NCBI GenBank assembly: GCA_016785225.1 | Contig: JAFBJZ010000772.1 | Location: 5,117,501 to 5,181,500, forward strand | Length of the DNA: 64,000 bases | Origin: Psettodes erumei | Lineage: Eukaryota; Chordata; Actinopteri; Pleuronectiformes; Psettodidae | Direction: 5' to 3' | Shown here: positions 49,255 to 62,384 of the stretch, one piece after another | Layout of the letters: each line of letters opens with the position of its first letter | Position numbering within the stretch: the first letter of the stretch is position 1 | Made by a program: the position numbers and the translations under genes | The notes under the pieces: generated by a model | Told to the model about the DNA's origin: nothing | The model's database searches: none | What the model saw: the letters and a program-made list of their open reading frames with translations, nothing else

Positions 49255-49618
49255 ATAGAGGGACAAATGAGTCCTGCCCAGACTGATGAGAAAGGCGTCC
49301 AAAAACGCCCTCAGGAGAGAAAAGATTAGAACACTCCACTAAAATTTTAACTTTCTCACCACTGCGCTGTTTCCACTGATTGCTTTTTTACCAGGCTCTG
49401 TTCTCTTCCGTTCCTTTCTTTTCCCAGCAGCTTTTAAAGTTTTCCTAAAGCCTCTTTTGCCCTCTTGAGGTTCTGCCAATCAAGTAAAGCAACCACCCTT
49501 CTCTTTTTAAATTCTTGCTTTCTTTCTCTTTCTGCTTCTTCCACTCGCAAAAATATTCCACTCCACTTCCCACTGTCCCAGCTGTAGACTGTCACTGTTT
49601 GTCTAAATTTGTCTGAAT

Positions 49619-49620
49619 CT

Positions 49621-49677
<57 letters not shown>
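49619..49677. repeat. Compound (TC)n(AC)n microsatellite
   Basis: About 13 TC units run directly into about 13 AC units and end in 'gcacacag'. The TC part can form triplex and the AC part Z-DNA. Confidence 0.95.
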
Positions 49678-49680
<3 letters not shown>

Positions 49681-49778
49681 CTTACAGAATGTGCCTTTCT
49701 ATCCATACAATGACTCTGCCTTACTCTCATGCTCTGGTGTGCAGCTGTGTGATGAGGGAGACACACCTGCTATTATTA

Positions 49779-49780
<2 letters not shown>

Positions 49781-49822
<42 letters not shown>
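49781..49822. repeat. (GT)n microsatellite, longest of the window
   Basis: A pure GT run of about 21 units. It lies 103 bp after the compound (TC)n(AC)n tract, to which its strand is complementary. Confidence 0.97.
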
Positions 49823-49823
<1 letters not shown>

Positions 49824-49829
49824 CTTACT

Positions 49830-52800
49830 GCAAGCCAAAAGAAGGAATTCTTTCGGCGTTTGCTGCCCATAACGTACTGTTTCAACTGTAGTTTGGTTTC
49901 AGGAGCTGTTAACCTGAGACTGTAAATCTATGTTTTACTGAAGGTGTGAAAGGTCTGAGAAATGATGCACATGCCTGACCACTGCAAAGGACATGGCATA
50001 TTATGGCCTTTCCAGCTGCAACACACTCACACATACACACCTTTAACTTTAAGTTTTAATAGCCTTGACACTGTCCAGAATGTGAGGAATGCACTATGCA
50101 TATTGGGTGGCAAGTGTGTCCTTTTAAAAGGCGAACCTACTGGGAGTCTCCTCAGGTGTCATGACCTCTTTGAAGGAAGGGAACAGAGTGAAAAGCAAAA
50201 ATGAGAAATGTAAGTCAAAGTCATCAAACTTAACCAAAAAGCCCACCCTGGTGTCGCGGGAATATCTGCATCATCTTTATTACTGCATCTCGTCTTAATG
50301 CAGACTTATAGAGGAAAAACTGAAAGGGTCAAGAGACGGAGAGTATTTCCAGTCCAACTCATTAGTAATCTTGCAACCTGATCAGGAAATAAACCAGAGC
50401 AGTGCTGACACCCTAACCATAACCTTGACATGCAACAGCTTTCACAACACTTCCCAGCCCTGTGGGAGATGAAAGATTGTCAATGGAGAACGAGATTACA
50501 GAAAAGAGTTATCCTGGAGACCACAATCATTAGTTTAGCCCCAGCTTTATCATCACACTTGGAATATACTGAACCTTCCTAACTTTGTTCACATGTACAG
50601 CCCCGCTCCTGACTCCACTGATAACTGGTTTAGCATCCCTTGCCTCATTTTTGATTTTTTTTTTTGATTCTCTGTCCATGTCTCCCGAACTCCCCAGGAG
50701 ATTTATTTGACTGAATTCAAGGTGATGGAGACAATAACAGAAAAAGCAGAGCTGTGTGCTCAGCATGTGATTCATCACTCAAATTATGTGAAAAATCTTG
50801 TTTACAGGCACAGGGGCCTTGACCTGTGAGTCACTGCGTAGTCTTTGAGAATCTGGCACAGCTTCCTCTTTCTGCTGTATGGTCATCCCTCACTCCCCCA
50901 GAGTTTTCCCAATTCCCACTTTTCTACTTTAAACCATTCCCATTTCTCCCTCCCTCACTCAGCAGAGTTTCAAAAGAAGGGTCTGTTTATTTAGGCCAGT
51001 ATCCTGAAATGTCTGTATTTACAGTATGTCTTTGTGGTATTTGTGCTTGCTTGCATGCCTATATAAGCATGATATCAACCTGATAATGGTCCGATCCAAA
51101 CATAATCCGACCGATTCTGCCTCCGGGACATCTCTCAAGGTCTTGCCAGAAACAGCATAATCCAATTTTTTTGCCTGTTCTTGTCTAGTTTGAAAAAAGT
51201 CTCTGATGTGTATTATCACACTCTGAATGCCCTTTCATGTCACGTGAGTCCACAGCCAGGCCAGCTCTTTTAATTTATCAAGTGATAAGAGCTGTGTGGC
51301 ATTACAATATAGTTTTATGTGTGTGAGGAAAAGGTTCATCATGTTAAGTCACTTGTGGTACTGGTAATCTATGCTTTTTGTTGTAAGACAAACAATATCT
51401 GCCAAAGTCAGGAGTGCATGCTCTATTATGCTCCCTCACCTGGATTGTCAAATGACCTCTGAGCACATCATCAGTCGCTCTGACGAATGTGATCCCAGAG
51501 AACATAAAGTGAAGAGAAATTTTGTCGGAATGAGGGCCATGATAATCGGTGTGCGTGCACACACATAATGGAAACTTTGCATCTGAATTCCAGTCAAGAG
51601 TGGGGCTTACGAGCATCTACGGGGGGCATGACAAGGAATATAAGGGATGACTGTGGTTAATGGGAAAACAAGGGAAATAGTGGGTTTTCATCTTGTACAG
51701 CTGCGGTTTGGAAACATTTAGAGCAACAAGTACAAACATTTAGTCATCACCAGTAAGAGTTGTTGTACAATGGTTACAGGTCAGAAGCAGATTCCTGTAA
51801 AGGCAGTGAAGTGAATTCACTGGAAAATGAATGTGCCTGGTTTGTGTTTTTCAGTGACTGAAATGGCAAAAGAAGCATTTTTGGCTTCTTTACCGACCCC
51901 CATTTTGTGTCACATTTGGATCCTTAGTGTCTCTTCTCCTGAAAGACACCTCCCCAGTTCCCCACAAACCCACATAACATCCAGATCTTTTATGTCTAAT
52001 GTCTAGTGCCCCTACATACCTCTCTGGCAGCATCTGTCCCAGTCTAATCTAACACCTGTTCTATCTATCTCCTTCTTCTAAATACCATACATAATAACCA
52101 CAGGCAGGTGCCTTTATGGAGAAGGCTGGGGGTTACATAATCTTTCTGACCTTATCACAAGCCCCAAGTCACAGTGAACTATATAAACCCATCAGTTCCT
52201 ACAAGCACACTATTATTAGATTAGGATATACTCAAAGGCTCTACATAATGTGGTCAATGTGTAGCTGTGAGAGAGATGAAAAAACAGGCTACAGAATGTT
52301 GAATTCCTAAAAGGCCTCCCTGATAAGAAAGAGTCTATAAGTAAAGAAAAATAGAAATGAAACCCTCTGGCTATAAAACATGCATGTGCCTTACATGGAT
52401 GATTTCAGCAAATAATGACTGGAATCCAAACCCTGCAGTGCAAAAATTTTTTCACCGGGTGACTAAACTGAAAGGCAAAGGAAAAGTGAAGGAGCTTTTG
52501 TGAGGGAGTGCATATGTGTGAGTGAGACGAGGAAGACGAGATCAATCCAGAGAAACCGACAGTGCTCCCATGAGGCTCTGTTTGCGCTATCACCTGCTCC
52601 TACTATCATTCGCCGCAGGAAACAGGCATACGAGTTGACGCAGGCAATGGCTTGAGATCCGCGCATGATCGCACTACAGCAGACACCACACTGTAGCCCT
52701 GCAAGGATCTATGCATACTGCTTATTCTTTTCGATTTTAAGCACAGTACAGATAGTCTAGCTACTCAACTGACAGTTTATAAACGTGACCCCAAAAGAGA

Positions 52801-53690
52801 GAAATGTCGAGAGAACAGTGACTGAAATATATCATATAACAGGTCTTCCTTTTCCAAACCGTGGCACTGCCTAAGGCGAGAGCTTTGTGCTTCAGTAGTA
52901 TTTACCTTAACTGTTATCTTCAAAGAGCTAGAAAGAGCCATCTCCCACCAATCTTCAGTAATGCACACATGCCTCATGATGGGAAGACAAATGTATATGA
53001 TTGAGACAATCTATGAAGAAGTATATTAGGCACGGCTGCCATGGTAATTTCAAGCAAGTGCTGCAGCAGCTTTGAGGTATTGTTAAAATGATGATCAGAG
53101 AGATATTTCCTGCTCAGGATGGAGTAACATGTGTACACTGAGGATGCATAGAGGGTCTGTCTTCTCTGCGGTGTATCCATAACATCTGTATCATTACACA
53201 TGTGCAGGGTTCAAGCAGTCAGACACCTTCCAGATGGAGCTGGGGGGTGGGGGTGTTCCCTACAGATGGAGGAGTGAGAAATCTTAAGCGGTAAGTGATA
53301 AAGGGTCTGCTGCAGTGACCGTAAGGAGCTGGAGGGTGGAGTGAATGGGAGCTAGCCTCAGCCCACCCTGGATTTCCACATCACATGAACTGGGGACTTT
53401 TACTTATGCCTATGACAAGAATGAAGATTCCATATACTGCATGTGGGACAAATGCCAGATCTCTTGTATAAGGCAATGTTTGTCCATTGCAATTTTGTGC
53501 CATATTTTCCCTACTTATTGATCAAAAATTGTCACTACATTCTTCATGCTCATCAGGCACTCACAGATGGACGCAAACTGGTGGCGCTTCCTTGAGAATT
53601 CAGGAGTGAACGTTTCCTCCACTTGGAAGAATGGAAGCCAGACCTTGCATGGGAATATGTTGTACCACTCCAAGAGTAATATTGCAACTC
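49830..53690. other. Non-coding stretch
   Basis: A T10 run lies near 50,655. A telomere-like 'ccctaaccataacc' is at 50,411-50,424. No gene is recognised; frames are short and unsupported. Confidence 0.5.
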
Positions 53691-53693
53691 ATA

Positions 53694-53717
53694 CAGTACC
53701 AGTGCCAGTACCAGTAC
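53694..53717 (+). repeat. Hexanucleotide (CAGTAC)4 repeat
   Basis: Four units: CAGTAC, CAGTGC, CAGTAC, CAGTAC, with one substitution in the second. Confidence 0.85.
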
Positions 53718-53719
53718 TT

Positions 53720-56345
53720 CCTAGAAACCACACCCACCAATGTAACTCATTGCTGTTTTTTAACTGTGCTATTTTTGGTCTGAACACTCAGTACATCTAT
53801 TCCAAATGATACAATCACACCTCGTGTTTTTCATTCAGTAAGTTGGAATCAAGTCGCACCGTTGCAAGTATGAATTACTCTCATTTCATAAACACACTGC
53901 AATGCCCTATAATACCACAGAACAGGAGAGCACAACCTGCAAAATAAAATAACACTAGTACAGCTAAAGCATGGTTTCAAATATTTTTGGTTACATAAAT
54001 TCCTTAAAATACATTTATGTAACCAAACCACGCAACTTTATGTCCACAAAACAGGTCAAAAACAAAGAGTGCCGAGAGGTCTTGTAGCAATTTAGCACTT
54101 TGCTCAGACACTTACAGTTTCACTCAGGACCACTTGCTGTCCCTTTATCTGCCCCCCGCTGTGCTATGGGGGTGTGTCGGACAGGATGGGGATGAGACAG
54201 GATAGGATGAGAGGACGTGCAATCTAAATATGGCTCTTGCAGCCTAGGCCACAGGGAGACAGAGAAGGGGACCACAGACCTCGGCAGTGTACAATTATCC
54301 AAAACAAGAGAGTCAAGCCAACCTCCTCTCACTGAGACTCACGACAAGAGCATAACAGAGGAAAGCCAACACAATATTTTACTGTCCTTCACCCCCTGTA
54401 TCACATACACAGATCTGTGCAAATATGCACATACATATAGTATACAGATGTAAAACAGACACAGAAGCTTATATATATCTATATATACACATACATGATA
54501 ATCCTCTGCATTTTCAGTCCATATGGTGCCACACTGCAGTAATCTGGCTCCATAAAAAACATTTCCATCTTCTTATACCACTTGGCAGGCACTTTATGTA
54601 AACATCCATCAACACAGTTAAACACAACTCACAAATGTCTTATCATTAAGGCCTGCCTTAGGCAAATTGCCAAACCTCCAAAACACCATGCTTAAACATC
54701 TGAGCTCCTCTGCTTTTGGAGTGACTTCCTGGGACTCAAAATGCGAAAGGCAGCCTGAATGGATTATTTGAGACTGGTGGTCCTACAGAGGGAGACAGTC
54801 ACTGGACCCGCAGTGCACAAGTGCTCGAGGATGCTTGCAGTCCAACCTGAGAGGCCAACACGAGTGCCATAGTTTATCCCTGGGTTGACGTGTTGTTTGC
54901 ATAGATGCTGTGAATTAAATCAGTAGCGTTCCATTCCCCATCAGTCCTGGAGGACATCCAGCAAGATGCATCAAGGCTGGACAAGCTTGAGGAGAATCAC
55001 CCTTTTGAGGAGGCCCAGTAGGGGAGAGATCAAAGGCCCGCCAGCATATTCTGGGTGTGTGTGCTGGCTGGACCCATGAACATGTTACAGATGAGCAGAG
55101 GCGCCAGAGAACCATCTGGGGTTATATAATGGTTCTGAGTTCAAGGCACAATAATGTGGACATAAAGAACACAACAGAGAATACAGAACTGATACAGATG
55201 CATTACTGAAACTTGGCTTATTCATACAATTAAATTGGTCGGTCACGACAACTCTGTGGGTTAATGAGCCAAGAAATGGTTAATTGACTGTACAAATTTG
55301 CTGATTTTATACTTTGTGGGAAAAATGGTATCCTTTCATCCAGACATTTTCATTACACATGAATTTACATTAAACATGAAAATTATTTCAACAGTGGTAC
55401 ATCTAAACAAACACCAAAAAGTCTATTTGATCTTATTTCACCTGTTAGCTTCACATTACAAACGTGGTTTACAGCAAAATCTACAACTCCAGACTGAAAT
55501 AACTACTACTAGATACATTTATATGATTTTCATTGTCACTGTAGGATGATTTTAAATAATTTGGGTGATACACTGACCATTTTTCTAATCTCACCAGCTG
55601 ATCTAAATGTTGCACATTTATTCTGAGTTTCGATATGATGTATCCTAATAATTTTGGTGATATTCGTATTTTTCCTCTCGTGTAATCATCAGCTCAGAAT
55701 ATTGTTTTGTCCAAAATTAACAGTTGATTTATGGCAAAATTCCTGTAAACCTAATGACACTGTTAGCTGCACTTTGTGTTTAGTGCTAATGATTAGTCTT
55801 GGCTGAGACTATGGATGAATAACAAATGAGACCAGTCACAGCTCATGTGAAATAAATAAGAGCTGATGCATGAAAATGTTCTGACACATATATGGAAAAC
55901 GAAGGAGCACAAAAGCATTGAGTCGGGTTCTGCTTAATGTGGAAGCATAGTTGAAGAGGAACAAGACACTTCAAGAAGCATGGGTTTATTCTGTATGTGA
56001 TGAAATATAAATATTAAAAATCCTTAGCAAATACCCCTCTTTGTCTTGTTCCAAACAATACATTTTGTTGAGGTTTATCACATTCTGTTACAAAAACAAA
56101 GCTGTGCTTTTTTCCTTGTTTCTTTCTCAACAGATTCTTTTAAAAACACTTGTTTCTTTGACCTCTTTTTGTAAGCTGAATAATGTACTGTCATCACTGC
56201 GCTTGAGGGGAAATAGTGGAGGAGGTGAGAGAGATACATGACATGTGGATGCTTTGTTTGACATATCACGGGGCTTTGTTGTAACACATAATTCTCTCAT
56301 TTATATTGGAGGTGTGGACAGTACAATGAGCCTGTGTGAATAACT
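53720..56345. other. Non-coding stretch
   Basis: An AT-rich patch with TATATA lies at 54,470-54,490. No gene is recognised. Confidence 0.5.
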
Positions 56346-56347
56346 GT

Positions 56348-56348
<1 letters not shown>

Positions 56349-56380
<32 letters not shown>
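56349..56380. repeat. (GT)n microsatellite
   Basis: A pure GT run of 16 units. Confidence 0.95.
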
Positions 56381-56383
<3 letters not shown>

Positions 56384-56389
56384 GTATCT

Positions 56390-58135
56390 GTGGTTGCGTG
56401 TCATGGATGTCCCTCACTATGTGCAGAAAACAGGGATGAGCTCACTTCTCCCTGGAAGCAATATGAAGTGACTGGGGGCAAAACTCTGTTAAAGTGGGAT
56501 ACCTCAACAAGCCCTAGCTTGGGGTTGATGGTACTGTTGATATGTCATCTGTGGAGATGAGTGACAGCAAAAAACCACAAGGAAAGGGGAGCCTCACAAA
56601 GAGGGTTTGAAGGTCATGGTAACTGATAGTATAAGTGGTGACAGGATATGGAAACAATGTTTTGAAATTAAATATAACCTAAAATTGAAATAGGTAGCAT
56701 TTGTAATCTGTTCCTATATCTTTACTTTGCTGTAAATGAAAACCAAAGATAATAATCAATTTCAATATTTATCTCAATATATAATTTATAAGCCCATGGA
56801 ATCATTGTTCATACTCCTATCTGAAGACAGACATTCATTTTCTATAGCCATTATTCTATGCTTTAAATTTTTGGTTGCAGAAGTCGTGAATGATCAAGAA
56901 AGGCAGCATCGGCAGAGCATGTACAACACTGACATTATAAGTGGTTAAACATTTGCGATGATGGTTTATAGCAGGCTCTGAAGGCTTCAAGGGACTTACA
57001 CTGGGTTTGATTCACTAACTTTAAGTGACTGAGCTCGAGAACTGTAGCAGAGAAGATATGACAATATCTGAAGAAAATGGTCAAAGTCAATAATATACAG
57101 TATGTATAGACCCATATTCTGGTCATATTGTCATATTCCTCTTCAAATACAAGTCTTTAAATGCAGAGTGACAGTTAGCTCACTGCAACCCAGCTCTCAT
57201 TGTTGTATTACTCACTGTGGTCATCTTGCAGTTCGTAAAAATCAAAGCTGCATAAAGACTGTAATTTTGGAGACATATAATTTACCTGTTTAAGTTTATA
57301 GCTAAATGTTAACCCTTGGTGTAAAACTATGCATGAGTTAACTCTGCTCTGAGTAAGGCAGTGGAAGTATTTTGAACATTGTTAGGGTTATGGTTAGGGT
57401 GAGGGCAGAGCTAGATGGGTCATCTTTGGGATACACATTCAGCCTACAACTGTTTTTAAAACATGGGCTGGGTTTCCTTTTAAACATATGCAGACGACAA
57501 GCCTATTGTAAACGCAACCAAAAAGCTGGATTTAAGCTCACAAATGGCCGAGTAATAACACTATAAAGCTCAATTTCAAGGATGTAAAGAAAAACCACTG
57601 GTTTGGTTTCTGTAAAGCTGAAATAATTCAAATTCTTGCATTCAGTTAGCTCACAGAAAAAGTCACCTGAACAGCTTTAACACCCTGGATCTCTGCAAAG
57701 TAGGATGAAAGTTTGTGTGCGTTTTCTACAGTATCTGAGTGAGAGAGGTTGATCTGCTGGGATGGTTAAATACCTGTGCTCTGTTGAAACCCGCATGTGT
57801 GTGATAGATAGAAAAAGACGTCAGCAAATGCAAATGATGTTGTTTAGGATATTAAGATAACAGATGCTTTCTTTGAGGAGGCTTTGTAGTAATTCATTCC
57901 ATTGTTGATGGGAGAGAACTAAATTTCAAAGTTTGCACAGTTTAGTAAACAACAAAGTCACACTATAAGAAAGACATCGAGAAGAGCAGAAGCACAATAA
58001 ACCTTAAAAACAGATTTGGCTTTAAATATTTGAAAGATTTGGGGTAATAAATAAAATCCCTGATATATTTATGATGAGATATGATGTACTGTTTTTACCA
58101 CAGGGCGAAAAGGGAAAGTGTGAAAGATTGATTGG
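56390..58135. other. Non-coding stretch
   Basis: AT-rich sequence; apart from the telomere-like patch nothing is recognised. Confidence 0.5.
57381..57405 (+). repeat. Telomere-like TTAGGG patch
   Basis: GTTAGGG TTATGG TTAGGG TGAGGG: four hexamers, two of them exact vertebrate telomere units. Four G-runs also make a weak G4. It shares the 14-mer GGTTATGGTTAGGG with the reverse strand at 50,411-50,424. Confidence 0.6.
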
Positions 58136-58139
58136 TCAT

Positions 58140-58330
58140 GAATGCTCTTCAGCGAGCTGCATCAGAGGTCCACACCTCCCCGCTAATAAACCACTTTTCT
58201 GTCACTAGCAAACATTAGACTGGAGTGGCAGCCTGCATGCCTGCTCACGAAACTGGTCTAGCCCCTCGGGTTTGCACGCCTTGTGACCTGCAGAATCGCT
58301 CTTGTCTGTCAATCACCCGAAAAGGAGTGG
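58140..58330. promoter_or_regulatory. Candidate regulatory element with a perfect PBX-MEIS/PREP site
   Basis: CTGTCAATCA at 58,306-58,315 is the exact reverse complement of TGATTGACAG, the composite PBX with MEIS/PREP site. Around it are 'cgctaataaacc' (TAAT homeodomain core and AATAAA) and several CpGs (cagcgagctg, cctcgggtttgcacgcc, atcgctc). The flanks are plain AT-rich DNA with no long open frame. PBX-MEIS sites are hallmarks of developmental enhancers; activity here is inference. Confidence 0.35.
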
Positions 58331-58339
58331 AGAGGTGAT

Positions 58340-60750
58340 GAAGAGGAAGAAAAAACACTGTCAAAATGGGCTCACACCAGTCCTTCTTACAGGTGTTCTC
58401 TGACCACTGATACTCTGACAGGTTAAATGGAGTCTGCTAAAATGAAAAGGGCCTCCCCTGGATGTTAACATTAAAAGCTCCAGAAGAAATTTTGGATTGA
58501 CAGACACTTAAAGTACAGTTACAGACGTCAGAAAGCAGCGCATGTAAGGATTAGAATGTAAACTCTGAGCAAATCATGTTATGAGGGCCTAATGATATGT
58601 GCAGGTAGAGCGACGCAAAGTATCATTTTCACTATGGCTGATCCAAACGATTACACTGGCTTTTTGTTTTGCATGGAATGTAATGCGGGTCAGATTATAT
58701 CTGTATCACAGTCAGTGAGTGACTAGAGGGAAAGATCTGAACAGCTATGGGATAGAGGACCATGAAATTTACTGCAGCACAGATAGATTTTCAAAATTTT
58801 GTTTAATTGTAATACTATGTTTTGTGACTAAATGCCCTCAAAACTAATGACATTCTGATCAGCTCCAGCTGTACTATTTGTCTGGTGCTAAACAACAAAT
58901 GCTGGCATAAGGACATACTACACTAAGATGGTAACTGTGGTAAATAATCCTGCAAAACTTTAGCATCTTTAGCATTCTTATGTTAGTATTTAACTTAAAG
59001 CATCACTGTGGCTCAGTGCAGCCACATGAAACTGAAACTGAATAAATACTGAAAACACTGAGTGGTATGAGACAAGATAAACATTTTGAGGCAAGTTAAG
59101 CTTTAATTTGATTAGATTCACCTCAATATTGAACATTAACATATGGCAAAAACAACTGAAGGGCTTTACAGGGTGAGGAACTGGAATATCCTTGACTGGA
59201 TGAGTCCATCACCTGTTCTCAAGTTAGTTAGAAGACCAGACTAAAGGCAGATAGCCTAAATCAAGCAAGAGATGAAGGTGGCTGCAGTGAAGGTCTGGGA
59301 GATCAAAGCCAGGGAAGATACAAAGCGTCTGCTAATGTCTGTGGGTGGAAGACCTCAGGCAGCCATTAACTCCAAAGGATTTTCAACAAAACGTTAACTA
59401 TGATGATTTTGTTTGACTTCATATGTATATGTCTGTTACGAAGCCCAAGAATCTGGAACTTGTGTGTGGGCAATATATCCCACTTAGTTCAATGCTGATG
59501 TAAATCTACCCAAATTAAAGCTGAGCTACTCTACTCAAACTAAAGCTTTAATGTACTATCCATTATCTTTATTTCAAATTGAATGAAACAAAAACAAAGA
59601 AGTGTGTAACTGTCAAATACCTAAATTGTATAAATGAGCCATAAAGGAAATGGGACAATTAAAGAATGTGTGCAGATGCTGACACCTACAGAAGATAATA
59701 GCTTGCTGGAGAGAAATACTTTAATGACTCATTCACAGCTGCACAATTCTACCATATTCACACCACTAAATGATTTATGATTAAATCATTCAAACAAATC
59801 TACTAATCCACCTATGAACTTTTACACCGACGCATTGTCAGCTGGCCTGAAATTGCCACCAGTGAAATGAATAATTTCTATTGACTATTCATTCTTTCCA
59901 TCTTTCCTCAATACCTTCCTGTTTTTCCACAGGCCCCAGTCACTCACCATTTCCTCCCTGAATCACTCACCCCCAAATCACATACTCTCCTTTGGGACTA
60001 TTCATAAGCTTACACGCTCTTCCTATCTCAAGTCCCATGGTCTCATTTCTTGAAACTTACTTATTCTTCCCAGCAAATCTTTTCTTCACCCACAAACCCC
60101 GTCTGCATACTCCGTCCCGTGTCCAGGTTTTGTTTTCTTGAGTTTGATCTACCTCCTCTTTGAAGTGACTATTTTTCTAGGTCTGGGGCAGTGATGGTTC
60201 CTAGCTAATGTGGACATATTGCACTTTGGATGGCATACTCTGCAGCTGAGCATGCTATTAACGGCCATCGTTCTCATCATTTGTCTCTGGAATATGTCTT
60301 TTATCTTTGCTACAAAAGCAATCCTTCCAGCACGTGCTGTGTGTGTGCTTAGATACAGGCAAGTTTGCATATGTATTTGTGTGTGTGTTTGCATGAGTAA
60401 AAAGTTTTTCAGTGTTACAATGGTGCAAATGCTCATGAGTGTGTTTCAATGCTAGATTTATCTTTATCTAATCTATGTCATCCGTGCAAGCTTGAGGGAG
60501 GCCCAGACAGTTAATCATTCACACCAAGAGACCAGGCAGCAAGAGAGGGAGCACGGAAACTCTTAATCTGTTGAATGGGTTCACGGTTTATGTTCTGTCC
60601 TCTGTCACCCCACCTGAAACACATCCATTACATCTCCTCCCTCCGCCCGTTTGCTACATCCTGGCAACAATTCCATGATATCATTTTCATAAGCTGTAAA
60701 TCACATTGTGCTGTCACACAATTCAACCAAGGCTCAGAGTGTTATTTATG
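58340..60750. other. Non-coding stretch
   Basis: No gene recognised. A TG scatter lies at 60,365-60,390. Confidence 0.5.
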
Positions 60751-60760
60751 TTTATTACAG

Positions 60761-60811
60761 AGATACGAACAAACTGAAATTTTAAAAACACAAAAACAGA
60801 AAAACATCCAG
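60761..60811 (+). other. Exon-like segment, 51 nt, strong splice sites
   Basis: The acceptor 'gttatttatgtttattacag' ends at 60760 and the donor is ATCCAG|GTAAGAG. Only the frame from the first base is open, and it reads RYEQTEILKTQKQKNIQ; the other two hit stops. The length is a multiple of three with codon-boundary ends, as in a phase 0-0 cassette exon. The Lys/Gln/Glu-rich peptide could be helical. No parent gene is identified, and the A-rich composition would give this peptide by chance. Confidence 0.25.
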
Positions 60812-61119
60812 GTAAGAGGACTCCATTTCTGTAAAAATGTAAAGATGAAAAAAGGCGGGGAGCAATTACCCACAATGGTAATGAGGTAATGGGAAATAAT
60901 CTGGAACTAAACAGCATGTGTAGAGAAGCTGTCAAAACTTGAAGACCTCAGAGGACGATTCATTTACTGTTAAGAGATCCAGCTGAACAAAAAAGGGGAA
61001 AATTCCCAGCTGAAACCTCTTGCACCTCCTACAACAAAAATCCCTATCTGAAAAAAGCAAACAATGTAACTTGACTGTGCATAAAGCAGTTAAAAACTAG
61101 CAGTTGAGTTTTACTGCAG

Positions 61120-61161
61120 AGACCTAATGGCCTGGGTGGAATAATAAATCTGATGGATTTG
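61120..61161 (+). other. Exon-like segment, 42 nt
   Basis: The acceptor 'gttgagttttactgcag' ends at 61119 and the donor is GATTTG|GTGAGT. Only the first frame is open, reading RPNGLGGIINLMDL, phase 0-0. It lies 308 bp after the 51-nt segment on the same strand with compatible phase, so the two could be consecutive, but the acceptor is average and no peptide match is known to me. Confidence 0.18.
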
Positions 61162-61169
61162 GTGAGTGG

Positions 61170-62375
61170 GGAGAAGGCTCTCACATTAGGGACAGAGCAG
61201 GGCTAAGCCTTAGGGAGAGCCAGGCTCAGAAGTGTCCTCACTGCCTCTGACGTTCTTTAACCTCTTTTGTGGCTTTGAAACCTCATGTCTTTGGCCTCCA
61301 GTCACTCTCTATTTATGCAAGAAAATAAAGAAGAGAACACTGCCCCTCCTAAATCTGTAAACTGCAATTAAGCTAAATTCCAAGTTTATTTCCAAATCCC
61401 GTCCTTGCTCCAGACCATGTGAGAGACTTGAGTCTAAAATTATCACACTTTTGGTCAGGAGGCCAAGACGAAGCCAGCGCTGGGACTGTCTTCTCACAGG
61501 ACACAGGATCACAAAGATGCAGAGGATGGCTGAAGCTATAGTGATAATCATTTGGATGGATACAATTCAGAAATTTAAAACACTTTTTTTCAGCATTTTT
61601 AAGGAAGGTACTGCAGCATATTTGACTAAGAGTGTATGAGAAAAAATGAAAAAAGTGGATACACATGTCACGGCTGTCACATGAATCAAAACACACAGAT
61701 TGCAGCTTGAGATGCTGCTGCTGCTGCTGCTCTTAAAAGGGCAACAAGATAAAGGATAAGGAAAACAGAAGAAGTGAACTGTAGAGGCAACTCAATGACA
61801 TCTTGTAATGAAATGAGTTATGTCTATTGTTTTACAATCACTCAGCCTCTTGAAAACCAAGGGGCTTGTGCAGTGAGACAGCTTAACTAAAGGCATCATG
61901 TCGGTTTAACCGTTTTATGTTAGCCCGTCTAACCAAAGGTCTGACGTCTGGAGGCAAACAAAAAGCAGCCCACGCACCCCAGCACATCTCTCTCCCTCTC
62001 TCTCCGTCTCTCACTCACTCTGCCTGTCCCTCCATTATGTGTTTACACGTCGGTAGAGTAAGTGACAGGGCTGTAATCGGAAGTCTACAACCGTGTCATT
62101 TGGAAGGCTGTTGTCTTTTCCTGGGAGCGCGGTGGTCAGCACAGAAAAACAAGATTTACATCTCACAGGGAGGGGCAAAGTGTCAACCATGCATTATCCC
62201 CTATTGGCTGTGGTCAGAGATGGGCGTTAACATGTGGGAAAGGGCGATGAAAAGATACCGGCAAGTTTTCACCCAAGCAAGCATTTTTTTTAAACACTGG
62301 GGAATCTCATTCTCATATCTCTAGAGATATATGCAAAATAAAAATGACATAAGCCAACCAAGTCTAGGTGTGTGT
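61170..62375. other. Non-coding stretch with a short CTG repeat
   Basis: A (TGC)6 tract lies at 61,713-61,731. A plus frame of about 135 codons (61,917-62,321) covers a CT-rich patch and has no motif. Nothing else is recognised. Confidence 0.45.
61713..61731. repeat. (TGC/CTG)n trinucleotide repeat
   Basis: Six uninterrupted units. CTG/CAG tracts can expand, but this is short. Confidence 0.9.
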
Positions 62376-62384
62376 TGTACTTAC

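Noticed and set aside
61917..62324. Plus frame of about 135 codons
   Set aside because: It passes through a CT-rich patch, has no recognisable domain, poor start context and no flanking splice pair.
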